From Oxalobacter sp. (GTDB lineage Bacteria; Pseudomonadota; Gammaproteobacteria; Burkholderiales; Burkholderiaceae_D): a stretch of 64,000 nt of DNA. Shown here one piece after another: positions 8,890 through 17,881 of the stretch. Positions within the stretch are counted from its first letter, which is position 1; each line of letters starts with the position of its first letter. Position numbers and translations under genes: made by a program. The stretch spans positions 62,001 through 126,000 of the forward strand of contig QZKY01000015.1 in assembly GCA_003605115.1 (NCBI GenBank). The letters run 5' to 3'. The notes beneath the pieces were generated by a model. It was not told the DNA's origin, ran no database searches, and was given only the letters and a program-made list of their open reading frames with translations.

Positions 8890-10130
8890 GTGTGCTTTTG
8901 TCAAAAGGTAATGATAAGGTGCCAACTCATGATCGTGCTGTGATCATGATCCTTGTCGCTAGCCCGCTTACTGAAAATATTTATCGCCGAATTGGAGTGG
9001 AGGAGTTGTCTGGTGATTTTGCGGTTTACGTTGTTGATTGTCTCGATTGGGTTCGCCGCTTCGCTGACCAAGTGGATTTCATCAGGAAAGATGCTTCCAA
9101 CATTGTACGAGCGGGATCCGAAGAGGAGTTTATTGCGGTACTGAAGAAAATTGCACCGGAGTTTGTTCTTGATTTTATCGGTCGTGGGCCTTACACAAGA
9201 GTCATACAAGATACCTGTAAAGTGATTGAGGCCTCCTATATAACTCACCATCTTGTTCCTTTCCCAGCCGCAGTCTCATCACACTCGCCATGGAAAAGTT
9301 TACTTCTACACCCGTGGAGGACGAGTATTAAGTTGGTTCATTATCTCTTGCGTCGTGTCAAGGGAAACAATCCATACCCTCCAGACGTTGCACTGATTGC
9401 CGGACGGAAGTCTGAAAATCCGTGGCTTCTTTCTGCTAAGGCGATTATACGCACGGCGACACCAGGATTTTTTGAGCTCAAGCAAGCAAGGCTGGACAAT
9501 GAGAGTGAGGCGTTGCTCAGGCTGCCAGAAAGAGGCTATTTGCTTTTTATTGACGACTGCCTAGCATTGAGTTTTGATTTTGCCTTGGGCGATTTCAAGC
9601 CTATTGTAAGCCCTGATCATTATTATCAGGTTCTTAATGCTTTTTTTGATCAAGTTGAACAGGCTACTGGTTTGCCGGTTGTTGTTGCGGCACATCCTAA
9701 TGGCAAGGAATATCCTGCATATAACAAACTATTTGGGGGGCGGGCGCTATTTTACGATCGAACCGCCATGCTGTCATACGGATGTGCATGCGCCTTCACG
9801 CATTTCTCGAGCGCAATCAATTACCCCGTGTTATTGCGCAAGCCAATAGCGATACTGACTTTTGATGAGTTGCGTGCTGCGCCTCAAGGCGAAGTTTCGG
9901 AGTTGCTCTCTTCATTATTGCAGCGTCCATTGCTGGATATGTCGTTGCCGCCATCGGAAAAACAAGAATTGCTCGCAGAGATCATGGAGTCGCCTATTGA
10001 GGCTGCCTATGCTAATTACGAGCGATCTTACATTGTGGATACGGCTTCTCCTGGGGACAATCCTTTTGATAATCTTGTGAATCATTTGAAGTCAACTCGT
10101 AGCAATAATGCGCGAGTCGTTAAGAATTAA
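8886..10130 (+). CDS. Unrecognised polysaccharide-locus protein, possible GT-B-like transferase
   Basis: A 414-residue protein with no family I can name. It starts at ATG 8886 overlapping the previous stop (ATGA), so it is translationally coupled to the GDP-sugar module. No signal peptide or clear transmembrane run is visible. The second half has alternating beta/alpha character. It includes PVVVAAHPNGKEY and a Ser-rich loop FTHFSSAINYPVLLRKPI, reminiscent of GT-B or CMP-sugar-binding enzymes such as capsule transferases. A glycosyltransferase using the branched GDP sugar or the nonulosonate is a reasonable guess from position, nothing more. Confidence 0.55.
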   Translation: MSVLLSKGNDKVPTHDRAVIMILVASPLTENIYRRIGVEELSGDFAVYVVDCLDWVRRFADQVDFIRKDASNIVRAGSEEEFIAVLKKIAPEFVLDFIGRGPYTRVIQDTCKVIEASYITHHLVPFPAAVSSHSPWKSLLLHPWRTSIKLVHYLLRRVKGNNPYPPDVALIAGRKSENPWLLSAKAIIRTATPGFFELKQARLDNESEALLRLPERGYLLFIDDCLALSFDFALGDFKPIVSPDHYYQVLNAFFDQVEQATGLPVVVAAHPNGKEYPAYNKLFGGRALFYDRTAMLSYGCACAFTHFSSAINYPVLLRKPIAILTFDELRAAPQGEVSELLSSLLQRPLLDMSLPPSEKQELLAEIMESPIEAAYANYERSYIVDTASPGDNPFDNLVNHLKSTRSNNARVVKN

Positions 10131-10145
10131 CCATCAGGCCTGCTT

Positions 10146-11006
10146 ATGTTAAAAAAAATTATTAATTTCATGTATGCGCTTAGAGATAGGCAAAGAATCA
10201 CTATTGGGTTGACGAAGGGGGTTGCAGCAATGGCGACGCGTACAGTTGATTTGCGAGATCCAGGCAGTTGGGAGTTTTCGGGATTCAGTCAGAATGGCGA
10301 GGATGGAATTCTGCAGGTTCTGAGATCGCAACTCAAACGTCAGAATAAATACTTCATTGAAATTGGTGCAGCCGATGGAATCGACAACAATTCTGCATGG
10401 CTTACCATCGTCGAGAAATACGCCGGCCTCATGATTGAAGGAGACCCTGCGCTGGTTGAGCGAGCCACAAGAATGGTTGGGCATTACAGTTTGGGTCTAG
10501 AAATAAGAAATATGTTTGTTGATAAAAATTCTGCCCCGGGAATAAAGAGCTTATCTCTGTATGCTGACCCTGACGTTTTTTCCCTTGATATTGATGGAAA
10601 CGACTACTACGTGGCGGATGCTTTGATAAAGTCTGGTTTTAGACCCAAGATTTTTGTTGTTGAGTTTAATTCCGCGTTTGGCCCGCTGGAAGCTAGGACT
10701 ATCAAATATTCACCTACGTTCAGATATACAGCAGCACATCCAAGTGAACTTTACTACGGCGTTTCCATTACTGGGTGGCGTAATTTCTTTGATTCAGCAG
10801 GGTATCGTTTTGTGACAGTAGATCGCAAAGGAGTGAATGCATTCTTTGCGGCGCCGGAGTACTTTGACCCGGGCTTTTTAAACTCAATTGTAGCTTTGGA
10901 ATTTGCAGAAAATGAATTGCAGATGCGCAAGTTCCGTGTAACCCATGCAGAACAATTCAAGCAGATTGCACACATGCCTTTTCATTTTATCGCAGGGCAG
11001 GAATGA
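10146..11006 (+). CDS. FkbM-like methyltransferase-fold protein
   Basis: A 286-residue cytoplasmic protein. GFSQNGEDGIL (about residues 41-51), FIEIGAADG (about 76-84) and SLDIDGNDYYV are the signatures usually annotated as FkbM-type SAM-dependent O-methyltransferases. The first 28 residues are basic and not conserved-looking; an internal ATG at residue 29 could be the true start. The ribosome-binding site before 10146 is weak. It overlaps the following glycosyltransferase by four bases. An O-methylation of a glycan residue would fit the locus, but the acceptor is unknown. Confidence 0.68.
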   Translation: MLKKIINFMYALRDRQRITIGLTKGVAAMATRTVDLRDPGSWEFSGFSQNGEDGILQVLRSQLKRQNKYFIEIGAADGIDNNSAWLTIVEKYAGLMIEGDPALVERATRMVGHYSLGLEIRNMFVDKNSAPGIKSLSLYADPDVFSLDIDGNDYYVADALIKSGFRPKIFVVEFNSAFGPLEARTIKYSPTFRYTAAHPSELYYGVSITGWRNFFDSAGYRFVTVDRKGVNAFFAAPEYFDPGFLNSIVALEFAENELQMRKFRVTHAEQFKQIAHMPFHFIAGQE

Positions 11007-12043
11007 TGTCTGAGGCGATTTTATCCATATGTATTAACACCAGAAATCGTGCGACCTATTTATGTGAGACGCTCGATTCAATTTTAAATCAGGTTCAAGA
11101 CGGTCTTGAGGTTGTGGTGCTGGATGGTGCTTCCGAAGACGATACCCAGGCTCGTATGCAGGCATATGCAAATGTCTGGCCAATTCTGAAATATGTACGT
11201 ACTGATAGTCCAGTGGGAATTGATGAAGGTTACGACCTTTCTGTTCAACATGCTAGTGGTCAGTATTGCTGGTTGATGACCGACGATGATCTTATTGCAA
11301 GCGATGCAGTAGATAAATTGATTGCAAAAATTGCTCTTGGTTACGATTTGATTTTGGTGGATCTGGAATGCTATACCAAAAACATGTCGATATCCTTACG
11401 ACAAAGACTTTATGGCGTGCAAGAGGATATAGTTTTTCGCTCATCGCAAGATGAAAATTTCTGGGGTATTTGTGCCAATGGCTTGTCGTATATTGGTAGT
11501 GTAGTTATTCGCCGTTCTGTATGGTTTGAGCATAACAGAGCCCCATACTATGGAAGTTACTTTATACACGTTGGCGTCATTCTTGAGAGTGCAACGATTC
11601 ATAGTGTGTTGTTAATGAGCAAGCCTTATATCAAGTATCGCAGCGCAAACAGCAGCTGGACACCGAGAAGTTTTGAAATATGGAATTTTAAATGGCCGCG
11701 GCTGATATGGTCGAGCATTCGATTGCCTCTGGCATCGAAGCAAATATCTGTTCCTCAAGAGCCATGGAGACGTAAACTTTCAGTCCTCAAATCCAGAGCT
11801 ATGGGTGAATATAACTTGAGTGTGTACCGTGTTTGGCTGTCTAGGCAACTCACCTGGCAACAGCGTTTCCCGTTCTTGCTGATGGCATTTATTCCAAAGG
11901 TGGCGCTAAATATTTTGCTAATTACTTTTTGTTTGCTGTTCAGAAGATCGAACACATATACAATTTACAATCTGGTTATGAGCAGTCGCTGGCGAGGGTT
12001 CACAAGGGCTTTGACCGCTATCATGGGTATCAGATTGGGGTGA
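11003..12043 (+). CDS. Family 2 glycosyltransferase
   Basis: A 346-residue GT-A-fold inverting transferase. ICINTRNRATYLCETLDSIL at residues 9-28 and VVLDGASEDDT are the nucleotide-sugar fold. DDD at residues 94-96 in LMTDDDLIASD is the metal-binding motif. The style resembles deoxysugar transferases of the abequosyltransferase type. The C-terminal 60 residues are hydrophobic and basic, suggesting peripheral membrane contact. Two ATGs at 11003 and 11006 both overlap the previous stop. Donor and acceptor cannot be read. The following CDP-sugar genes make a CDP-deoxysugar donor a fair guess. Confidence 0.82.
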   Translation: MMSEAILSICINTRNRATYLCETLDSILNQVQDGLEVVVLDGASEDDTQARMQAYANVWPILKYVRTDSPVGIDEGYDLSVQHASGQYCWLMTDDDLIASDAVDKLIAKIALGYDLILVDLECYTKNMSISLRQRLYGVQEDIVFRSSQDENFWGICANGLSYIGSVVIRRSVWFEHNRAPYYGSYFIHVGVILESATIHSVLLMSKPYIKYRSANSSWTPRSFEIWNFKWPRLIWSSIRLPLASKQISVPQEPWRRKLSVLKSRAMGEYNLSVYRVWLSRQLTWQQRFPFLLMAFIPKVALNILLITFCLLFRRSNTYTIYNLVMSSRWRGFTRALTAIMGIRLG

Positions 12044-12103
12044 TGCTTTTTTTAGGAATGTATATTTTCATATCCAGGATATTTTTACAAATAACTCATA
12101 TTT

Positions 12104-12889
12104 ATGAATAACTCCAAAAATATTAAGGTCGTCATTCTTTGCGGTGGGCTTGGCACCAGGCTTGCTGAAGAAACGCAAGTTAAGCCAAAGCCGATGGTTG
12201 AAATCGGTGGCCGACCAATCTTATGGCATATCATGAAAATCTATGAGCGCTATGGGCATTTGGATTTTTTACTGGCGCTTGGCTATAAGGGAGAGGTAAT
12301 CAAGGACTATTTCCTGAATTACCATGCACATCAAAGTGATTTGTCGGTCAGGTTGAAAACAGGGGACGTAGAGTATGGTGCGCCCACTTCCGAAGACTGG
12401 CGTGTTGGTTTAATCAGTACCGGAGCTGCGTCAATGACAGGCGGACGTCTCTTGCGGCTTAAGCCACATCTGAAAAATCAGGGTACTTTCATGTTGACAT
12501 ATGGCGATGGCGTGTCAAATGTGGATATTAAGGAATTACTTGCTTTCCATCGTTCTCATGGGAAGATGGCTACCGTTACCGCTGTGCGTCCCCCGGCACG
12601 TTTTGGTGATTTGGCCATCGAGGGTGGCAAGGTCATGCGCTTCGCAGAAAAGCCACAGGCTGGCGAAGGTTGGATCAATGGTGGATTCTTCGTTTTCGAG
12701 GCGGGTGTATTCGATTATTTGGAAAGCGATGCTACTGTTCTTGAAAGAGAACCGCTTGAACGATTGGCAGCGGACGGACAGCTGATGGCTTATCATCACT
12801 CAGGTTATTGGCAGTCGATGGATACGTTGCGTGATAAGCAAGCTCTGGAAGAACAATGGGCGAGTGGCGCTGCGCCATGGAAGGGGTAA
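12104..12889 (+). CDS. rfbF: Glucose-1-phosphate cytidylyltransferase
   Basis: This enzyme makes CDP-D-glucose from glucose-1-phosphate and CTP, the first step of CDP-deoxysugar synthesis. The 261 residues carry GGLGTRLAEE (14-23), KPKPMVEIGG, and the RfbF-typical DYFLNYHAH and SLTGGRLL-like (here SMTGGRLL) segments. GWINGGFFVFE is also characteristic. Its length matches the family. It is followed four bases later by rfbG, with which it forms the core CDP-4-keto-6-deoxyglucose module. ATG 12104 has no obvious ribosome-binding site, and the 60-base spacer before it is AT-rich. Confidence 0.93.
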   Translation: MNNSKNIKVVILCGGLGTRLAEETQVKPKPMVEIGGRPILWHIMKIYERYGHLDFLLALGYKGEVIKDYFLNYHAHQSDLSVRLKTGDVEYGAPTSEDWRVGLISTGAASMTGGRLLRLKPHLKNQGTFMLTYGDGVSNVDIKELLAFHRSHGKMATVTAVRPPARFGDLAIEGGKVMRFAEKPQAGEGWINGGFFVFEAGVFDYLESDATVLEREPLERLAADGQLMAYHHSGYWQSMDTLRDKQALEEQWASGAAPWKG

Positions 12890-12892
12890 AAA

Positions 12893-13993
12893 ATGAATGC
12901 ATTTGAGAATATGTACAACGGACGTCGTGTACTCGTCACTGGCCACACAGGATTCAAAGGATCATGGCTGGTTCAGTGGTTATTGCAGCTGGGTGCAGTG
13001 GTGGCTGGATATTCGGTCGACATTCCCTCAGTCCCCTCAAATTTTGAATTGCTTGGCCTTGAAAAGCGTATACGTCACTACGTAGGTGATATTCGTGATC
13101 TGCAACAGCTGTGCGAGGCAATAGACGATTTCAAGCCAGATGTTATCTTCCATATGGCAGCGCAAGCACTTGTGAGGCGTTCATATGCTGAGCCTGCGCT
13201 TACATTTGAGACCAACACGCTGGGTATGGTGAATTTGCTCGAATGTGTACGACAGAGGAAATGGATTGAAGCGGTTGTGCTGATTACTAGCGACAAAGCC
13301 TACCGTAACGACGAGTGGTGTTGGGGTTACAGAGAAATAGATGCGCTTGGTGGGCATGATCCATATAGTGCGTCCAAGAGTTGCGCCGATCTGATTGCGC
13401 AGTCTTACGTTCACTCTTTCATGGCTTCGGGAGATACGAGGGTTGGCATTACTCGCGCAGGAAATGTGATTGGTGGCGGAGACTGGGCTGCGGATCGAAT
13501 TGTGCCAGACGGGATACGCGCGTGGAGCCAAGGAAAGCCTGTTGAGATCCGTAGTCCTCAAGCAACCCGTCCTTGGCAACATGTGCTTGAACCCTTGAGT
13601 GGCTACCTGTGGTTGGGTGCGCGTTTGTTGCAAGGCACAAAAAATTTACATGGGGAAGCTTTTAATTTTGGGCCTGATGCAAAAGTTAATCAGACTGTTG
13701 CGGAGTTGCTTGATGCGATGACAGTCCGTTGGCCAGGCACGCACTGGCATGTGCCCGCAGAGTTCGAGAGTCAAGGGCGCGAGGCGATGCTTTTAAAACT
13801 TTCCTGTGATAAGGCATTGTTTTACTTGCAGTGGTTTGCTATTTTGGACTTTCACGCGACAGTTGCTTTTACAGTTGACTGGTATCGAAACTGGCACAAA
13901 GGTGATGTCGATATGAACGGCTTCACCACTCAGCAGATTGAAAATTATTGTGCACAGGCCATGAGCAAAGGCGCAGTATGGATAAAAACATGA
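12893..13993 (+). CDS. rfbG: CDP-glucose 4,6-dehydratase
   Basis: This enzyme converts CDP-D-glucose to CDP-4-keto-6-deoxy-D-glucose using bound NAD. It is an extended SDR of 366 residues. The NAD motif GHTGFKGSWL is at about 17-26, followed by HMAAQALVRRSY, the catalytic Thr region LITSDKAY, and YSASK for the Tyr/Lys pair. RAGNVIGGGDWAADRIVPD is a strong RfbG signature. A good AAGGGG ribosome-binding site precedes ATG 12893. The gene overlaps the next one slightly. No PLP/iron-sulfur E1 (rfbH/ddhC) follows, so the end sugar is probably a 6-deoxyhexose, not a 3,6-dideoxyhexose. Confidence 0.93.
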   Translation: MNAFENMYNGRRVLVTGHTGFKGSWLVQWLLQLGAVVAGYSVDIPSVPSNFELLGLEKRIRHYVGDIRDLQQLCEAIDDFKPDVIFHMAAQALVRRSYAEPALTFETNTLGMVNLLECVRQRKWIEAVVLITSDKAYRNDEWCWGYREIDALGGHDPYSASKSCADLIAQSYVHSFMASGDTRVGITRAGNVIGGGDWAADRIVPDGIRAWSQGKPVEIRSPQATRPWQHVLEPLSGYLWLGARLLQGTKNLHGEAFNFGPDAKVNQTVAELLDAMTVRWPGTHWHVPAEFESQGREAMLLKLSCDKALFYLQWFAILDFHATVAFTVDWYRNWHKGDVDMNGFTTQQIENYCAQAMSKGAVWIKT

Positions 13994-14460
13994 AACCCTC
14001 TATCGCCGGTTTAATCATGACACCATTAAAACAGATTGGTGATGAACGAGGGGCAGTCCTACATTTGCTACGGAGCGATGATGCGAATTTCAAGGGGTTT
14101 GGCGAATGCTATTGCTCGGAGACACTACCGGGAGCAGTGAAGGCATGGAAGCGACATAAAGTACAAACACAAAACTTGGCTGTTCCATCTGGCCAACTTA
14201 GACTGGTTGTGTTTGATGATCGTGAAGGTTCGCCAAGCAAAGGGAAGCTTGAAGTTGTTGATCTCGGCAGACCAGATAATTATGTTCGCGTGTCCATTCC
14301 GCCCGGGCTCTGGTACGGTTTTAGCACCCGAGGAGAAGTTCCCGCGCTCATAGTTAATTGTGCAGATCAACCTCATGATCCTGATGAGAGCGAACGGTTG
14401 CCCGAGAATGACCCTCACATCCCTTACCGCTGGCGAGATCACAAAAGAGGTGGGTTGTGA
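13978..14460 (+). CDS. RmlC-like sugar 3,5-epimerase (cupin)
   Basis: A 160-residue cupin of the dTDP-4-keto-rhamnose 3,5-epimerase superfamily. It has GDERGAVLHLLR near the N-terminus, the catalytic-His segment KRHKVQTQNLAVPSG, the barrel strand QLRLVVFDDR and IPPGLWYGF. ATG 13978 is preferred because AAAGG stands six bases before it; ATG 13990, which overlaps the rfbG stop as ATGA, is the alternative. Placed after rfbF/rfbG it most likely epimerises CDP-4-keto-6-deoxyglucose at C3 and/or C5. Whether it is a mono- or di-epimerase decides the final sugar and cannot be read. Confidence 0.75.
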   Translation: MDKNMKPSIAGLIMTPLKQIGDERGAVLHLLRSDDANFKGFGECYCSETLPGAVKAWKRHKVQTQNLAVPSGQLRLVVFDDREGSPSKGKLEVVDLGRPDNYVRVSIPPGLWYGFSTRGEVPALIVNCADQPHDPDESERLPENDPHIPYRWRDHKRGGL

Positions 14461-15362
14461 CGATGAGTTTACTTGTCGTCGGTGGTAATGGATTTATTGG
14501 GCGCCATGTATCTGCCCGTGCGCTTGCAATGGGGTGGCAGGTAACCAGTCTAGGACTGTCAGGTAAAGGCTTACAGGGTGCGTGTTGTGTTGCCGCTGAT
14601 ATTTCAGATATTGAGTCTGTGCGCAGGGTTTTGTTTGGAGAAAAATTTGACTATGTAGTGAATTGTGGCGGTTATATAGATCACAGCACCTTTGGTAGTG
14701 CTGGCCGCAGGTTGATACGAACACATTTTGACGGTGTCTTAAACCTTGTTGAAACACTTGACCGCACTTCATTAAAGCGGTTCGTCAATATTGGGAGCAG
14801 CGATGAGTATGGCAACCTTCCCGCACCTCAGTCGGAAATTGTGCGTGAAGCACCTATTTCACCTTATTCCCAAGCAAAGGTTGCTGCAACACATTTCTTG
14901 CAGATGATGCATAGATCTGAAGATTTTCCCGCAGTAACCCTTCGTCTCTTTCTGACTTACGGGGCTGGTCAGGACGAACATCGTTTTTTACCGCAAATTA
15001 TACGAGGCTGCCTAGAAGATTGCGAATTTCCTACATCCTCTGGAGAGCAATTGAGAGACTTTTGCTACGTTGATGATACGGTTCGGGCAATATTTGCTGC
15101 TCTTGACAGCGATCTTGTTAACGGAGAAGTAATCAATGTTGGGTCGGGTCATGCAGTATCTATCTCGTACATAATTAAAAAAGTATGCATTATGGTTGGT
15201 GCAGGTAATCCTCAATTTGGCGTCTTTCCATATAGGCGCGGTGAAAACATGGCGTTATATGCGGATATCAGCAAAGCCCACCGATTGCTCGGATGGTCAC
15301 CGGCGGTAAGTTTAGAACAAGGGTTGCGCCGCACCATTGCTTATTTTTCTGGTGAGCGGTGA
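14457..15362 (+). CDS. NAD-dependent epimerase/reductase (extended SDR) of the CDP-sugar module
   Basis: A 301-residue extended SDR with VVGGNGFIGRHVSARAL at residues 6-22, VNCGGYIDHSTFG, NIGSSDEYGN and the Tyr/Lys pair in SPYSQAKVAATH. It probably reduces the 4-keto group of the epimerised CDP sugar, ending the CDP-deoxyhexose pathway. GTG 14457 sits six bases after AGAGG and overlaps the epimerase stop (GTGA); ATG 14463 is the other candidate start. A simple C4 epimerase role is also possible. The family is clear, the reaction inferred. Confidence 0.74.
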   Translation: MTMSLLVVGGNGFIGRHVSARALAMGWQVTSLGLSGKGLQGACCVAADISDIESVRRVLFGEKFDYVVNCGGYIDHSTFGSAGRRLIRTHFDGVLNLVETLDRTSLKRFVNIGSSDEYGNLPAPQSEIVREAPISPYSQAKVAATHFLQMMHRSEDFPAVTLRLFLTYGAGQDEHRFLPQIIRGCLEDCEFPTSSGEQLRDFCYVDDTVRAIFAALDSDLVNGEVINVGSGHAVSISYIIKKVCIMVGAGNPQFGVFPYRRGENMALYADISKAHRLLGWSPAVSLEQGLRRTIAYFSGER

Positions 15363-16255
15363 TGAATCGGCCGCTTGTGACGGTTGTAATGAATTGCTAT
15401 AACGGTGAGGCTTTTCTCAGAAGGGCTATTGAAAGCGTTCTTGCACAAACCTGGAAAAATTGGGAGATTGTTTTTTGGGACAACCGCTCTACGGACACAA
15501 GTGCAGAGATTCTCAAGTCATATGAGGACTCGCGTATCCGGTACTATTATGCACCTACTCACACTTTTCTCTATGAGGCGCGCAACTATGCCATTGAGAA
15601 AGCCAACGGTGAGTTATTGGCCTTTTTGGACGTTGACGATTGGTGGTTCACGGATAAGTTGGAGCGGCAGGTTCAAAAATTTGAGGATCCTGATGTGGCT
15701 GTTGTTTGTTCAAACTTCTGGATTGAGAATGAAATAAAAAATAAAAAGTGGGTGATGTACAACGCCCCCCTCCCTCAAGGCAGAGTTCTTGATTCTTTGC
15801 TGAGAGATTACCAAGTCGGGCTGCTTACGTTAATGTTGAGACGAAGTGCTTTGCCAAGTGACACCCCTCCTTTTAACCCACGCTATCACATCATAGGGGA
15901 CTTTGATTTGGTAATACGTTTGGCGGCAGCCCATAAAGTGGCCAGTGTTGACTCTCCACTGGCGGCGTATCGTATTCATGGCAAGAACGAAACGAGCATG
16001 CGCAGAATGATGCATGCCGAAGAATTGGAAAATTGGATGAATGAAATGCGTAATGATTCAAAAATCAGTGCAAGCCCATCATTTAATTTGGTTCTTACTA
16101 AAATTCTATATATTCTGGCTCTTGATACTTTGCTTTCTGGAAAGAAATGTGATGCTTTTAAGCATATTAAGCGAATGGCTTGGGGTATGCACAAATTGCG
16201 TGCAAGCCTAGCATTTTTACTCCCCACGATTTTTATTAAAAAACTAAAGAATTAG
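15362..16255 (+). CDS. Family 2 glycosyltransferase
   Basis: A 297-residue GT-A inverting transferase with VTVVMNCYNGEAFLRRAIES at the N-terminus, FWDNRSTDTSAEIL, and the metal-binding LAFLDVDDWW at about residues 87-96. The downstream stretch HIIGDFDLVIRLA is typical of O-antigen glycosyltransferases. ATG 15362 is favoured over GTG 15359 by codon strength; both overlap the upstream stop. The C-terminus ends in hydrophobic and basic residues, suggesting membrane association. Donor unknown. Confidence 0.83.
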   Translation: MNRPLVTVVMNCYNGEAFLRRAIESVLAQTWKNWEIVFWDNRSTDTSAEILKSYEDSRIRYYYAPTHTFLYEARNYAIEKANGELLAFLDVDDWWFTDKLERQVQKFEDPDVAVVCSNFWIENEIKNKKWVMYNAPLPQGRVLDSLLRDYQVGLLTLMLRRSALPSDTPPFNPRYHIIGDFDLVIRLAAAHKVASVDSPLAAYRIHGKNETSMRRMMHAEELENWMNEMRNDSKISASPSFNLVLTKILYILALDTLLSGKKCDAFKHIKRMAWGMHKLRASLAFLLPTIFIKKLKN

Positions 16256-16432
16256 TGAATAAAACTTAAGGGTAATCAGACGTTATTTCGAGACGCAGGA
16301 AAGTGTCTAGGGTTCCGGGGGCGATTCAATCAAACCTTTGTTAAATTTATAGAGTCTTTGCTCGGTAACAGTGCGCATTTTTGTTAGAATGAAAAGCATT
16401 TGTATTTGTGATAATTTAAAGAAGGGGTGCTA
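16256..16432. other. AT-rich intergenic spacer before the polymerase gene
   Basis: The longest spacer between the glycosyltransferase genes of the polysaccharide locus, about 177 bases. It breaks an otherwise overlapping gene chain and could hold an internal promoter. I see no clear hairpin with a T-run and no confident -35/-10 pair. Confidence 0.4.
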
Positions 16433-17854
16433 GTGCGAGATATCGTTGAGCGACATGCCTTGTGGCTGCACGCTTCATTGGTGATTGTTTCATTTCCTTT
16501 GCAGGTTTCTTTAGATAATCCGTATATTGCGGTTCTGGCTTATTTTCCGTTTCTCATTTTGTTCTCCTATGTCACGTTAAGTAACCGTAGATGGGTTAGA
16601 GAATTAAATTTTGCAGACTTAGTTTTTCTGGCCGCCTTTATTTATCCGGTGATTGAGTTTGGACTCTTGGCACTTTTAAGTCTGCAAATACCAGATGCGG
16701 TGTTTTTAAAGTACCCGATCATTTTCGCCAGCGCTGCGCTTATGTACGTCCATGTAAGATTCTTCGCGACAAGGCGTTCGCTTGATTATGCGTTAACAGC
16801 CATTATCGTACTTACCTTTATATTCTCAGCGCATTGGGTATATGAATCATACCTAAGAGTTGTGGATGGTCATGTATCCTGGTATGCACACAAAATGCTT
16901 GGCTACATCCTACGATATAACGGTATTCCAATTGATGAGGCTAATTTATCCGTGGTTGGCGCTGAATATCGTTCTTATGGCCTTTTGGCAAAACACAGCT
17001 TTACAGGGGCATTCGTCGGGTTGGGTTTTTTGATTTTTGCGGCAAGGATGACGCTATATTCAAGGCTAGCCAGGATGTTCATTTTCTGGATGGGATGCGT
17101 AGTGCTTTTAATAGGGGGCGCCTCATTGGCGTTGGTAGGATTTATTTTCGCGTATATCGTAATGCTTTTTTTTATAAACCATGGGGTCTTGAAGTTTTTT
17201 TTTCTTGAGAGTGCTGCATCTGTATTTTTAGTGGCGTCCTCAGTGATGATAATGTTTAATTCTGACTGTTATGGACTTGGGGAATTAATTATCAACCGAA
17301 CCAAACTTCTGGCGACGCAATTTCGCTTTTTTACAAATATAAGCCAATCTGCAATTGACACGGGGCAAGGAATCATCAGCACTTCTTTCCCGGCTATCTA
17401 TAAAGCAGAGTCAAAGAATTTGTACAAATATTTTATAGAAAATCCTTCCGTAATTTTTTGGGGAGATGGGTTTAGGGGCATATTTGAAAGCGAGTTCAAG
17501 AGAGGGGGGGATGTGGCATTAAGTGAATTACTTGTAACATATGGTCTTTTTGGAAGCGCATTCATATTTTATGCGGTCATAAAAAGATACACACAAATGC
17601 TTAAGTGCTTACTGCGTGAGAGTTGTACACAACAAGAAGACAGTCACTTTTCTTTACAAGCGATTCCTATTTCATGCATGCTTTTTTTTGCAGCCACCCT
17701 TATTCACTACAACATAATTTTTCAGAAAGAGATGCTTCTAGTCTTGACGATTGTTTTGGCGATATCTGGTCGAGTATGTTGGGCTAAAAAAAACAAAGAA
17801 GTTATACCGTACCCTACTTTAACGCATGCGTTTTATAACAAAAGGCATGACTAA
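16433..17854 (+). CDS. Wzy/O-antigen polymerase- or ligase-like polytopic membrane protein
   Basis: A protein of about 473 residues, dominated by hydrophobic segments (roughly 10-12 predicted membrane spans). A larger polar loop lies around residues 270-345, the pattern of Wzy polymerases and WaaL ligases. No soluble catalytic motif is present. GTG 16433 is chosen because AAGAAGG stands seven bases before it; GTG 16427 in the same frame is too close to that site. It is the only polytopic protein of this kind in the window. In a Wzx/Wzy-type locus it would polymerise repeat units in the periplasm. Base composition is AT-richer than the flanking core genes, as usual for wzy. Confidence 0.68.
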   Translation: MRDIVERHALWLHASLVIVSFPLQVSLDNPYIAVLAYFPFLILFSYVTLSNRRWVRELNFADLVFLAAFIYPVIEFGLLALLSLQIPDAVFLKYPIIFASAALMYVHVRFFATRRSLDYALTAIIVLTFIFSAHWVYESYLRVVDGHVSWYAHKMLGYILRYNGIPIDEANLSVVGAEYRSYGLLAKHSFTGAFVGLGFLIFAARMTLYSRLARMFIFWMGCVVLLIGGASLALVGFIFAYIVMLFFINHGVLKFFFLESAASVFLVASSVMIMFNSDCYGLGELIINRTKLLATQFRFFTNISQSAIDTGQGIISTSFPAIYKAESKNLYKYFIENPSVIFWGDGFRGIFESEFKRGGDVALSELLVTYGLFGSAFIFYAVIKRYTQMLKCLLRESCTQQEDSHFSLQAIPISCMLFFAATLIHYNIIFQKEMLLVLTIVLAISGRVCWAKKNKEVIPYPTLTHAFYNKRHD

Positions 17855-17881
17855 GAAAAAATTTCAGAAAAGGCGAGGCGC

